Part shown: one piece after another, positions 16,529 to 24,382 of the stretch
Layout: each line of letters opens with the position of its first letter
Numbering within the stretch: position 1 is the stretch's first letter
NCBI GenBank assembly: GCA_030041045.1
Contig: JASHOQ010000018.1
Location: 1 to 64,000, forward strand
From: Acidobacteriaceae bacterium
Lineage (GTDB): Bacteria > Acidobacteriota > Terriglobia > Terriglobales > Acidobacteriaceae
DNA: 64,000 nucleotides
Direction of reading: 5' to 3'
Position numbers and translations under genes: made by a program
The notes under the pieces: generated by a model
Told to the model about the DNA's origin: nothing
What the model saw: the letters and a program-made list of their open reading frames with translations, nothing else
The model's database searches: none

Positions 16529-17512
16529 ATGAGCATTTCGGTCGTTTCTTCTCTCCGCACCCTCGGCAACTCCGACTTGCAACTCTCGCCCATCGGCTTC
16601 GGCGCGTGGGCCCTTGGCGGCGCCGGCTGGCAGTTCGCCTGGGGACCGCAGGACGACAACGACTCGATCGCGGCCATTCACCGCGCGCTCTCGCTCGGCG
16701 TCAACTGGATTGACACCGCCGCCATCTACGGCCTCGGCCACTCGGAAGAAGTCGTGGCGCGTGCGGTCAAGAGTTTCCCGGGGCCGCAGAAGCCCTACAT
16801 CTTTACCAAATGCTCGCGCCGCTGGAACGCCGACGGCTCCATTTACAGCTCACTTGAGCCGGGCTCGCTCGCCGAAGAGCTCGAAGGCTCCTTGCGCCGG
16901 CTGGGCGTGGAGACAGTCGATCTCTACCAGATTCACTGGCCCAATCCCGACGAAGAGATCGAGCGTGCGTGGGAAGCACTCGCCACGCTGCGCCGGCAGG
17001 GCAAGATCCGCTGGATCGGCGTCTCCAACTTTTCTGCTGCGCAGATGCAGCGCATCCAGCGCATCGCGCCCATCACCAGCCTGCAGCCGCCGTATTCCAT
17101 GCTGCGCCGCGCCGTGGAAGAAACCGTATTGCCTTTCGCGCAGGCCAACGGCATTGGCGTCATCAATTACTCGCCCATGCTCTCAGGCATGCTGACAGGC
17201 AAAATGACCGCCGAACGCGCTGCCTCGCTGCCGCAGAACGACTGGCGCCGCAACAATGTCGAATTCGCGGAACCGCGCCTCAGCCGCAATCTGCGCCTTG
17301 TCGATCTGCTGCGCGCAATCGGCAGTGCGCACGGGGTCGAGCCGGGCGTGGTCGCCGTGGCCTGGACCCTGCACAACCCCGCCATCACCGCGGCCATCGT
17401 CGGCGGCCGCAGCGCCGGCCAGGTGGAGGAACTCGCCCCCGCGCTCGAGTTCCGGCTCAGCCAAGACGAGTTCGCGCGCATCAACGCGTTTTTGAGCGCC
17501 AATCCGGCGTGA
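16529..17512 (+). CDS. Aldo/keto reductase
   Basis: This is a 327-residue NADPH-dependent oxidoreductase with a TIM-barrel fold. The N terminus LGNSDLQLSPIGFGAWALGG is typical. The catalytic tetrad can be placed at Asp (NWIDTAAIYG, which also supplies the Tyr), Lys (IFTKCSRR) and His (YQIHWPN). The C-terminal cofactor-binding block VAVAWTLHNPAITAAIVGGRS is also present. It most resembles the general bacterial AKR class acting on aldehydes. It is the last gene of the three-gene run from 14204. Confidence 0.88.
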   Translation: MSISVVSSLRTLGNSDLQLSPIGFGAWALGGAGWQFAWGPQDDNDSIAAIHRALSLGVNWIDTAAIYGLGHSEEVVARAVKSFPGPQKPYIFTKCSRRWNADGSIYSSLEPGSLAEELEGSLRRLGVETVDLYQIHWPNPDEEIERAWEALATLRRQGKIRWIGVSNFSAAQMQRIQRIAPITSLQPPYSMLRRAVEETVLPFAQANGIGVINYSPMLSGMLTGKMTAERAASLPQNDWRRNNVEFAEPRLSRNLRLVDLLRAIGSAHGVEPGVVAVAWTLHNPAITAAIVGGRSAGQVEELAPALEFRLSQDEFARINAFLSANPA

Positions 17513-17615
17513 ACCTGCGTCCGCGCGCCTCGCCGGCCGCAAGCCGGACTCTTTCGAGCGGTTTCAGAGTTAATGCAGCCATTTTGAGCACTGAGCAGGG
17601 TGGCTTTTAATTCCA

Positions 17616-17644
17616 CCCCGGCAAGCAGGATTCGCTTGCCGGGG
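17616..17644. repeat. REP-like palindrome, family 2 (copy 1)
   Basis: CCCCGGCAAGC (17616-17626) pairs perfectly with GCTTGCCGGGG (17634-17644). Related hairpins are at 22685-22713 and, inside a gene end, at 28013-28043. Upstream at about 17563-17613 are pieces (TTCAGAGTT, ATGCAG, GTGGCTTTT) in the same order as in the hairpin element at 870-980, perhaps a decayed copy. No gene is supported in 17513-17772. Confidence 0.6.
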
Positions 17645-17726
17645 GCCCCGGTTTGGGGAAAAAGCCAATTCGCTTGGTCGACCTCTGGGGCACAGCAACG
17701 CTGCAACCGCTGTAGGGCAAACAAAA

Positions 17727-17750
17727 ACCCCTGGCTATTGAGCCAGGGGT
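17727..17750 (-). terminator. Rho-independent terminator for the leftward gene at 17773
   Basis: ACCCCTGGCT and AGCCAGGGGT form a perfect 10-bp stem with a four-base loop. On the minus strand it is followed by TTTTTGTTTG. It lies 23 bp past the stop of the leftward gene. Confidence 0.85.
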
Positions 17751-17772
17751 CTTGCCAACAAGCTGGGCAGCC

Positions 17773-18291
17773 TTACATCGCCGCCACAAAACTCGGTACC
17801 ATCCCTGCCGCGTGATCCTGCATCAGCTGCGTCATGCGCGCGGCCATTCCGGTATACATGCTTGCCGCACGGAACGCGTTGATGCGAACACCTTCGCTCG
17901 CCTGCGTGAAGCCGTACTGGCACAGAGCCGTCAGCACGCATACGCGAATCTGCATGGCGTCACTGTGCAGCGTCTCGATCAGCAGTCGATCAACACCCTC
18001 ACAGTGCTTGGCTGCGTAATCAGCCATCTGCAGCAGAACGCGCGCGTTCTGGTACATCACCCACAGGCCTTTCGGGCCCTCCATGCGCTTCCAAGCGTCC
18101 TCAGGGGTGGCGCTGAGGCCCTCTTTCCAAAGGAAGTGATCGCTGAGCTCACGCGCGCTCCAATCGGGACGCAAGCGAGACAGCAACGATTCCCAGGTTT
18201 CAGCATTGCGGCGGCGCATGTTCATCCGCCAGCGACCAAGGATAAGCGCAGTTGCTACGATTGCTGCAATTTGAATCAACGGCAGAATCAT
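17773..18291 (-). CDS. Membrane-anchored protein of unknown function
   Basis: This is a 172-residue protein. One N-terminal membrane segment (residues 1-20) is followed by basic residues, which places the rest in the cytoplasm. The soluble part is helical, with the blocks WSARELSDHFLWKEGLSATPEDAWKRM and YGFTQASEGVRINAFRAASMY. I recognise no family. A strong terminator closes it at 17727-17750. It may follow the leftward genes at 18504 and 19392, but a 212-bp gap separates it from them. Confidence 0.6.
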   Translation of the reverse strand: MILPLIQIAAIVATALILGRWRMNMRRRNAETWESLLSRLRPDWSARELSDHFLWKEGLSATPEDAWKRMEGPKGLWVMYQNARVLLQMADYAAKHCEGVDRLLIETLHSDAMQIRVCVLTALCQYGFTQASEGVRINAFRAASMYTGMAARMTQLMQDHAAGMVPSFVAAM

Positions 18292-18503
18292 CGGTGCGAT
18301 CCTTTTTTACCGTGTTCTGGTGACTAACAGTGCAGTCACCGGGGCCCGGTCAGCATTTCGGTTACGTATTACTATACCCGGAATCTTACTGATTTCTCTA
18401 CAACATTCTTCGATTTCAAATCCACTTTTGTGTCAAAATCCGCCAATCGAGAGGACAATGGACTAAAGTAACCAATGCGCGCATTGGCGCGGGGTTTGCG
18501 CTC

Positions 18504-19295
18504 TTACGGCCGTTTGTTCTTCCGCCCCGAGGTCGCCGAGTCCGTGGCTGCAATGCGCATGGAGCGCGCCGCCCCGGCCACAGCCAGCAGAACGCTTTGC
18601 ATCTGCGGGCTGAATTCGCGCCGCTCGGCTTCGTGCTGGGCGAAGCTGAAGATCCAGTAAAACAAGCTGCAGAGGTAGGTTGCCGCCACGAATTGATCGA
18701 CTAACAAGTACTGCGGCCCGGCCGTCTGGTGGGAGTGGACCATGGTCGCGGTCAGGGAAGCCAGCGAATAAAATCCGAGACCGGTGGCGATCTGCAGCTC
18801 GCGGTCCTTCCATCCAATAGAGAGAAGCTGGCTGCATCCGGCCAGCGCCAGGAAGAAGAGAACGCGCAAAATCGAGTCGGTTTGCAGCAGCCGGCCCAGC
18901 AACTGCCACTGGTGCAGGTGAGCAAGGTGCGCGAACGCCGTCGCCTCGGTAAACGGCCAGATTGCCATGCCGGCAATGGCGATCAGGATCCCGAGCACAA
19001 ACGCCGTTGCCGGGGGAAGCGTTTTGCGGTAGGGGCGGAAGATGGCCCAGGTGAGCTCAACCAGGACGCAGAACTGCAGCGCCCCGTCCAGAACGCTCTC
19101 GTAGAAATAAGTATGAAGAGCCTGGTGCGGCCAATCGCGCAGCACAAAGAAGTAGAGAACACTTCCCGCCAGGCACTCCAGGTTGTAGATGAGAAAAAAT
19201 GGAAACGACCGCCATGCATGCCGGTAAATCAGGAGGATGATGAGAACCGCAAACGCCAGATTTCCGGCGACGAAAATCGCAGTTTCCAAGCTCAC
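18504..19295 (-). CDS. Polytopic (about seven-segment) membrane protein, unknown
   Basis: This is a 263-residue protein with about seven hydrophobic segments from residue 5 to 235 and a basic cytoplasmic tail. There are short charged loops and no transporter signature. It contains scattered His (AFAHLAHLHQW, MVHSHQTAG). I do not recognise a named family; its layout resembles small acidobacterial membrane proteins of unknown role. It lies 96 bp downstream of the secreted repeat-peptide gene on the same strand, so the two may be cotranscribed and functionally linked. Confidence 0.6.
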   Translation of the reverse strand: MSLETAIFVAGNLAFAVLIILLIYRHAWRSFPFFLIYNLECLAGSVLYFFVLRDWPHQALHTYFYESVLDGALQFCVLVELTWAIFRPYRKTLPPATAFVLGILIAIAGMAIWPFTEATAFAHLAHLHQWQLLGRLLQTDSILRVLFFLALAGCSQLLSIGWKDRELQIATGLGFYSLASLTATMVHSHQTAGPQYLLVDQFVAATYLCSLFYWIFSFAQHEAERREFSPQMQSVLLAVAGAARSMRIAATDSATSGRKNKRP

Positions 19296-19391
19296 ATCAG
19301 CCTCTCACCCGAGCACAGACACAATCATATCTTGATTATCGGCGAATCGGCTGGAAGCATCCTACAACAATCGGGGAACCCCGTTCAGGGC

Positions 19392-19757
19392 TTAACTTAC
19401 CAAGCCGCCATTGAACGGGGGCAGCGGATCGATCGGCGAACTCAGCGCCAGGCCCCCATTGAACGGAGGCAGCGGATCGATCGGCGAACTCAGCGCCAGA
19501 CCCCCATTGAAGGGAGGCAGCGGATCGATCGGCGAACTCAGCGCGAGACCCCCATTGAAGGGAGGCAGCGGATCGATTGGCGAAGTCAGCGCCAAACCGC
19601 CGTTGAACGGAGGCAACGGATCGATTGGCGAAGCCAGCGCCATACCACCGTTGAACGGAGGCAGCGGATCGATTGGAGATGCCTTTGCTTGTGAAAGACC
19701 CCAAATAGCCAAAGCTGAGATCAGTAAGAGGCTGCGTATTTTTGTTCTGGAATTCAT
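19392..19757 (-). CDS. Secreted peptide of six tandem 16-residue repeats
   Basis: This is a 121-residue precursor. Residues 1-26 are a textbook signal peptide ending QAKA, with a signal peptidase I site before SPIDP. Everything after it is repeats: six copies of SPIDPLPPFNGG plus a four-residue linker (MALA, LALT, LALS three times, and a shortened LVS). The mature chain has one acidic residue per repeat, no Lys, Arg or Cys, and three to four Pro per repeat. Across the 12-residue core, every codon that differs between copies differs silently, so the minus frame is under selection. GAGGGG lies before the ATG. I recognise no family; a structural cell-surface peptide or a multicopy peptide precursor are both possible. 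Confidence 0.75.
   Translation of the reverse strand: MNSRTKIRSLLLISALAIWGLSQAKASPIDPLPPFNGGMALASPIDPLPPFNGGLALTSPIDPLPPFNGGLALSSPIDPLPPFNGGLALSSPIDPLPPFNGGLALSSPIDPLPPFNGGLVS
19395..19679. repeat. 48-bp tandem repeat tract (six copies)
   Basis: The DNA of the repeat-peptide gene is a contiguous tandem array with a 48-bp period and no spacers. Copies differ mainly at third codon positions of the minus frame (for example CCA/CCG, AAC/AAT, GGT/GGC/GGG). Confidence 0.95.
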
Positions 19758-19796
19758 GGTGTCCCCTCAGGAAAAAACGTGTTGCGCAAGCCAGAC

Positions 19797-19812
19797 TACC
19801 CTAAACTGGGTA
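19797..19812. promoter_or_regulatory. Inverted repeat upstream of the repeat-peptide gene
   Basis: TACCC-TAAACT-GGGTA is a perfect 5-bp inverted repeat 40 bp before the start codon, in the 293-bp divergent gap. The gap is AT-rich for this genome (TATAGT-like sequence at about 19830) and should hold the promoters for both flanking genes. A regulator-binding role is only a guess. Confidence 0.3.
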
Positions 19813-20050
19813 TGCCTCTACCACGAAAGTACTATACATCCAAATTTTCATTTGAATAGCGCTTTTGTTGCCTCAAACGGAATTAATTTGCAGAAAAAAC
19901 GGACAGGTTCTCCATTTCTTCGCCTTTTCGGCGCCAACCTCCCGCACCAGCCGACACTTTTTCCCCTTCGGAATATCATTGGTCAACAGGTTGCAGCCGT
20001 TCCGGCGCCACTTCCCTCCATCCGGATGCCCGCTGCGGGACGGATTCTTT

Positions 20051-21322
20051 GTGATTCCTGAGCTCCGCCAATCCTTCAATTCCCGCTTCCAGCCGGCGGA
20101 CTACACCAGGCTGCTCGCGCGGCTCGAAGAGCTATGCGGCGTGAGGGTCGAGTTTCGCGTGGCCGAGACGCCCATTTTTATCCCGCAGGAGCGGCTCGAA
20201 GAGATGGCAGGCACAGGTGCCCAGCTCACCCAGTCGCTGCTTGGCGATGCCGCGTATCTGGCTGCGGCGCGCAACGCCATTCCGCCCGGATTCTGCGCCG
20301 CCCATCAGACCGCGCATCCGCATTTTCTTACCGCGGATTTTTCGCTCATTCGCAATTCCAGTGGCCAGCTCGAACCGCGTCTTGTGGAAATGCAGGCGTT
20401 TCCTTCGGTCTATGCGTACCAGGCGGTTCTATGCTCCGCCTACCGCAGCGTGTTTGCGCTCGACGGCTCGCTGCGCATCTTTCTTGCGGGATTGAGCGAA
20501 GAGGATTATTGGTCTCTTCTGAAGAAGACCATCGTGGGCAACTGCGACCCGGAAAACGTGATTCTCTCCGAGCTCGATCCACTGCATCAGAAGACACGGC
20601 CCGATTTCGAGGTCACTGCGCGGCGCCTCGGCATCGCCGTCGTCGATATCCGTTCTCTCGTAACCGAAGGCAACCGGCTGTTCTATCGCAACCTCTCCGG
20701 CCGGCTCACGCCCGTTCGCCGCATTTATAACCGCGCCATCGCCGACGAGCTGATCGCGCGCGCAGTGCGTTTGCCGTTCGACTGGACCCACCCCTGGGAA
20801 GTGGAGTGGGCCGGCCATCCCAATTGGTATTTCCTCATCAGCAAATTCTCAATTCCGTGGCTGTGCCGCGGGCCGAGCGGCTCCACGTACGTTCCCCCGG
20901 CCGTTTTCCTCGACGATTTTCTCCGCGGCCCGGGGCGCCAGGTGCTCGCGCAAGCCGGTGTCCCGCTGCCAGCCGGCCATCGTCCTGAAGCCGTGCTCGA
21001 GGGCCTCCTGCTCAAGCCGCTGTTCTCCTTTGCCGGGAAGGGAATTGTCTTCGATCCCACGCAGGCTGAGCTGGATGCCATCCCTGTGGCGCGTCGCAAA
21101 GACTTCCTGCTGCAGCAGCGGATGCACTTCGAGCCCACCATCGAGACGCCCTGCGGACCCACGCAGGCTGAGATCCGCATCCTCTATCTCTGGCCCGACG
21201 CCGGCCGTCTCACGCCGGCGCTTGCTCTGGTTCGCCTTGGCCGCGGAAAAATGATGGGCGTCGACCACAATCGTAACCAGACGTTTGTCGGCGCCTCGGC
21301 CGCGTTTTTTCCGGCCCCGTAA
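20051..21322 (+). CDS. ATP-grasp-like conserved protein
   Basis: This is a protein of about 423 residues from GTG 20051; the frame is open back to TTG 19865, but that part lacks conserved character. Segments resemble ATP-grasp enzymes: FIPQERLEEMAG near the start, IYNRAIADELIARA in the middle, and LLLKPLFSFAGKGIVFDP, whose Lys and Gly-rich loop would bind ATP, then QQRMHFEPTIETPCGPTQAEIRILYLW with the Glu and Arg pattern of the metal site. The substrate is unknown; a peptide- or amide-forming ligase is likely. It is divergent from the repeat-peptide gene, so a link is conceivable but unproven. Confidence 0.55.
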   Translation: MIPELRQSFNSRFQPADYTRLLARLEELCGVRVEFRVAETPIFIPQERLEEMAGTGAQLTQSLLGDAAYLAAARNAIPPGFCAAHQTAHPHFLTADFSLIRNSSGQLEPRLVEMQAFPSVYAYQAVLCSAYRSVFALDGSLRIFLAGLSEEDYWSLLKKTIVGNCDPENVILSELDPLHQKTRPDFEVTARRLGIAVVDIRSLVTEGNRLFYRNLSGRLTPVRRIYNRAIADELIARAVRLPFDWTHPWEVEWAGHPNWYFLISKFSIPWLCRGPSGSTYVPPAVFLDDFLRGPGRQVLAQAGVPLPAGHRPEAVLEGLLLKPLFSFAGKGIVFDPTQAELDAIPVARRKDFLLQQRMHFEPTIETPCGPTQAEIRILYLWPDAGRLTPALALVRLGRGKMMGVDHNRNQTFVGASAAFFPAP

Positions 21323-21486
21323 ACACCCGAGTGCACAATCTTAGAGAAATCCAAAAATCCATCGAAACAAAAGGGATGAACCGCCATGCATAGTTACTCA
21401 CCGGAAAACTTTGGTGCCGTTTTTCACAGAGATAAAATCCGCTAGAGTGGCGCAGATAACCGATACTGGAATTCGGGTGGGCTCCC

Positions 21487-21849
21487 ATGAAGTTTTCGAA
21501 TACCGCCTTTTCTGCTTCCGTTCAAGAGCCGGACTCTCAGACGGCGCGCCAGGAAGTTCGTTGTGCAGTGCGCTTCCCTCTTTCGCTGCCGGTGGTGGTG
21601 GAAACCCCCGGGGGCGGCGTGCCCGCGCTCACCAAGAATGTCTCTTCCAACGGCGTGCTTTTCGAGCTCGACCACGACCTATCTGTAGGCGTCGACATCC
21701 ATTTCGACCTCAGGATGCCACGTACGGTTCTTGGCACTCCCCACGATGTGCTAGTTCATTGCACCGGTCGTGTGGTACGCTGCTCGTTAAGCCAAGACCT
21801 GCATCTCGCCGCCGCCACCATCGATGAATACCAATTTGCGGAGCGGTGA
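21487..21849 (+). CDS. PilZ-domain protein (c-di-GMP receptor)
   Basis: This is a 120-residue single-domain PilZ protein. The c-di-GMP-binding motifs are visible: RxxxR as RCAVR at about residues 25-29 and the D/NxSxxG-type box as NVSSNG at about 51-56, followed by HFDLRMP and GRVVRCS. It likely changes the activity of a partner when cyclic di-GMP rises. Its stop overlaps the start of the next gene by 4 bp (GTGA), so the two are translated together. A GGGTGGG precedes the ATG. Confidence 0.85.
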   Translation: MKFSNTAFSASVQEPDSQTARQEVRCAVRFPLSLPVVVETPGGGVPALTKNVSSNGVLFELDHDLSVGVDIHFDLRMPRTVLGTPHDVLVHCTGRVVRCSLSQDLHLAAATIDEYQFAER

Positions 21850-22622
21850 GACCGGAGTTCCTTTGGCGCCAGCCAACTATGGATTTTCTGGACGAAGCTC
21901 CTGAAGGCGAAGTACTTGACACGGTAAAACCGGGGACAATCCGCATCATCCTTGCGGATTCTCAGGCCATCTACCGCGTGGGCATTCGCAAGGTTTTTGC
22001 TCTGGAAGACGATCTTCGCGTGGTGGCCCAGGCCGACTCTCTTGACAGTCTGCGCGCGGCCATCGAGCGCTACCCCACTGACGTGGTCCTCCTCGAAGGC
22101 GGGCTTCTGGCCGGCACCACCAACGTAATCCCCGAGCTTCTGCGTCTGGCGCCCGATGTCAAGCTGATCGTGCAGGCGGTCGCGGCCGACGAGAACCACA
22201 CCGTGGAACTCTACCGGCGCGGCGTGCGCGGCATCGTCAACCGGTCGATTTCTCCTGATTTGCTCGTCCGCTGCGTGCGCCGCATCGCCGCCGGCGAAAC
22301 CTGGATCGACAACCAGTCGGTCAACTGGGTCATCGAGGCCTATCGCGCCCAGGCCGCCGCGCTGGTGAGCCCGCGCAGCCAGCCGCGCCTCTCGCCCAAG
22401 GAGCTGGCCATCATCACCTGCATCACCCAGGGCAAGCGCAACAAGGAGATCGCCTTCCAGCTCGGCACCACCGAGCAGGTGATCAAGAACTACCTGCGCA
22501 AGATCTATGACAAGCTCGGCGTCAGCGACCGCCTCGAGCTGGCCCTCTACTGCCTGCACAACAAGATCATCCAGACCGACGTGGATGAGGAGATCGTGGC
22601 GCAGAAGATCGTGACCAGCTAA
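21846..22622 (+). CDS. LuxR/NarL-type regulator with degenerate receiver domain
   Basis: This is a 258-residue protein with a receiver-like domain (about 31-150) and a LuxR helix-turn-helix (about 180-245: LSPKELAIITCITQGKRNKEIA). In the receiver the phosphoacceptor Asp is replaced by Glu84 (VVLLEGG), the switch Thr/Ser by Ala (VQAVAAD), and the conserved Lys by Asn (GIVNRS). It should therefore act without phosphorylation. GTG 21846 overlaps the PilZ stop; an alternative ATG is at 21879. Pairing with PilZ suggests cyclic di-GMP-linked gene control. Confidence 0.85.
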   Translation: MRPEFLWRQPTMDFLDEAPEGEVLDTVKPGTIRIILADSQAIYRVGIRKVFALEDDLRVVAQADSLDSLRAAIERYPTDVVLLEGGLLAGTTNVIPELLRLAPDVKLIVQAVAADENHTVELYRRGVRGIVNRSISPDLLVRCVRRIAAGETWIDNQSVNWVIEAYRAQAAALVSPRSQPRLSPKELAIITCITQGKRNKEIAFQLGTTEQVIKNYLRKIYDKLGVSDRLELALYCLHNKIIQTDVDEEIVAQKIVTS

Positions 22623-22684
22623 AGCATTTTCTGGGTAGCTATATCCCGAAGACGGAAAGCAGAGTCGACGCGACCAACCCGGGG

Positions 22685-22713
22685 CCCCGGCAAGCGCTCC
22701 TCGCTTGCTGGGG
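22685..22713. repeat. REP-like palindrome, family 2 (copy 2)
   Basis: CCCCGGCAAGCG (22685-22696) pairs with CGCTTGCTGGGG (22702-22713) with one G-T wobble. It lies in the 178-bp gap between two convergent genes, where it could also end transcription from both sides. Confidence 0.6.
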
Positions 22714-22800
22714 TGGGACCAACAGGGAGCGGCGACCTTGCGAAGGAACGAAGAGGGCACAGTAACTCAGAAAATGCCGTAAGCCACCCCGCCTATCGTC

Positions 22801-23346
22801 TTATTCGGACTTCCTTCCGTCGCAGGCGAGCGGCTGCGCATCGCTGCGCCGCGCCTTCTCGAGCAGCCGGATCGTCTCCGCCAGCTCCGCCTTGCTCAGG
22901 TGCCCCAGCAGCTCCTTCGGCGCCTTCTCGATCTCCGCATCCATCTTGCGCAGCAGCTCCAGGCCGGCTTCGGCAATCTGCGTCCGCACCACGCGCCGGT
23001 CGCGCGGGTCGCGCCGCTGCCGGATCAGCTTGAGCGCCTTGAGCCGGCCCAGCAGGCGCGTAATGTCCGGCTCCTCCGTAATCATGCGCTCGCCGATGGC
23101 GTTGCAGGTGAGCCCCTCGCGCTCCGCGCCGCGCAGAATGCGCAGCACGTTGTACTGCGTGGCAGTAATGCCCCACGCCCGCGTTCTCTGCTGGATGGCC
23201 CGCTCCAAGAAGTCCGCGGTGCGCAGCAGGTTCAGAATCGCCTCCTCTTCGAGGCTCGAGAACGGCTTTTCCTGCGCGATCTCCCGTTTCAGGCTGGCCA
23301 AATCCGCACCCCGCCGCGCGCCGCGCGTTATGGCTGCAACGCGCAT
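22801..23346 (-). CDS. MarR-family transcription regulator
   Basis: This is a winged-helix regulator of about 181 residues. The blocks TQYNVLRILRGAEREGLTCNAIGERMITEEPDITRLLGRLKALKLIRQRRDPRDRRVVR match MarR helices 2-5 and the wing with its DxRDRR signature. I chose ATG 23346, directly after AGAGGGCG; a TTG at 23388 is possible. It is divergent from the molybdenum hydroxylase operon, with 251 bp between, and may control it. Confidence 0.85.
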   Translation of the reverse strand: MRVAAITRGARRGADLASLKREIAQEKPFSSLEEEAILNLLRTADFLERAIQQRTRAWGITATQYNVLRILRGAEREGLTCNAIGERMITEEPDITRLLGRLKALKLIRQRRDPRDRRVVRTQIAEAGLELLRKMDAEIEKAPKELLGHLSKAELAETIRLLEKARRSDAQPLACDGRKSE

Positions 23347-23493
23347 CGCCCTCTGTTTAAGATGGCGCAGGCCACTTCCTCGTTGCAACAGATAATTTCC
23401 CGCCTGGATCCGTTCCCGCTCTCCCCGCGCTCATTGACGCAAGGTGAAAACCGATTTCCGCCCGCCTTCCCAATCTGCGGGCATGGGGACTAA

Positions 23494-23512
23494 TATAGTG
23501 CTCGAGATCGAG
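23494..23512 (+). promoter_or_regulatory. Possible -10 and MarR operator upstream of the molybdenum hydroxylase operon
   Basis: TATAGT (23494-23499) is directly followed by the inverted repeat CTCGA-GA-TCGAG (23501-23512). This is a plausible -10 overlapped by a regulator site, about 85 bp before the first gene. No clear -35 is visible. Confidence 0.35.
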
Positions 23513-23597
23513 TATTCTCGCCGTCGTCCTCCGGAAATGCGCACCGCGGCGCGGCGATTCCATCCCCGGAAACACTCTCGCACCCGGAGCAGCCGTT

Positions 23598-24380
23598 ATG
23601 GCGGACATGGAAGATCGGAACCAGTCCCGGCAACAGGCCGAAAGCCCTTCGAAAACCATTACCAGGCGCCGCTTCATTCTCGGCGTCATCGCCGGCGGAG
23701 CCGCGGTGGGTGCGGCGAGCTACCGCTTTCTCGCGCCGCCCGCGCACGGACGCAACGGCGGCGAAAGGCTCATCACTCTTCTGGTGAACGGCAAGCCGCG
23801 GCGCGTGGAGGTGATGAAGCAGGAGACGCTCGCCTTCACCCTGCGCTACAGGCTCGGCCTCACCGGCACCAAGCTCGGCTGCGACCGCGCCGAGTGCGGC
23901 GCCTGCACCGTGCTCCTCGATGACGTGCCCCACTACAGTTGTTCCGTGCTCACGCACACCGTCCGCGGCCGCAGCGTCACCACCGTCGAGGGCCTTGCCG
24001 CGCCTGACGGCACCCTGCATCCGGTGCAGCAGGCCGTGATCGATCAGCAGGGCTTCCAGTGCGCCTTCTGCATGTCCGGCTTCATCATGTCCGCCGTCGG
24101 CTTCCTCAAGACCAATCCCAACCCCACGCGCCAGGAGCTTGCCCACGGCATCAGCGGCAATCTCTGCCGCTGCCAGGACTACAGCAAGATCCTCGACGCG
24201 TTCATGCGCGGCGCCGAATACATGCGGAATGGAACCGGTGGCCGGCAAACGGCCTTGCTGCCCACCCTTTCACCCAAGAACGGCGAAAGGATGGGGCAAC
24301 GAATCGTCGCGCTTTCGTCCGGCGGCGGCGAAAGCATGAGCCAACAGACAGGGGCGGCAAACACCGCGAGGAGGGCTTAG
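23598..24380 (+). CDS. Tat-exported [2Fe-2S] subunit of a xanthine dehydrogenase-family enzyme
   Basis: This 260-residue subunit carries two [2Fe-2S] clusters: the plant-type site CDRAECGACTVL with the following HYSC, and the second site QCAFCMSGF with NLCRCQDY. The N terminus is a Tat signal (TRRRFILGVIAGGAA), so the enzyme complex is probably periplasmic. The last 30 residues are not conserved and are encoded by a REP-like palindrome (24255-24299) and following sequence. The molybdenum subunit starts two bases after the stop. Substrate is not evident from sequence. Confidence 0.88.
   Translation: MADMEDRNQSRQQAESPSKTITRRRFILGVIAGGAAVGAASYRFLAPPAHGRNGGERLITLLVNGKPRRVEVMKQETLAFTLRYRLGLTGTKLGCDRAECGACTVLLDDVPHYSCSVLTHTVRGRSVTTVEGLAAPDGTLHPVQQAVIDQQGFQCAFCMSGFIMSAVGFLKTNPNPTRQELAHGISGNLCRCQDYSKILDAFMRGAEYMRNGTGGRQTALLPTLSPKNGERMGQRIVALSSGGGESMSQQTGAANTARRA
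24255..24299. repeat. REP-like palindrome, family 3 (copy 2), inside the Fe-S subunit gene
   Basis: TTGCTGCCCACCCTTTC (24255-24271) and GAAAGGATGGGGCAA (24285-24299) form an inverted repeat like the intergenic copy at 62-102. It is read through in frame and encodes part of the C-terminal tail (LLPTLSPKNGERMGQ). Confidence 0.6.
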
Positions 24381-24382
24381 CC

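Noticed and set aside
19395-19679. Possible CRISPR array
   Set aside because: Copies are directly adjacent with no unique spacers, and they encode protein.
19411-20061. Rightward open frame over the 48-bp repeats giving a Gly/Ser-rich repeat protein
   Set aside because: The codon changes between copies are silent only in the leftward frame, and only that frame has a signal peptide and ribosome site.
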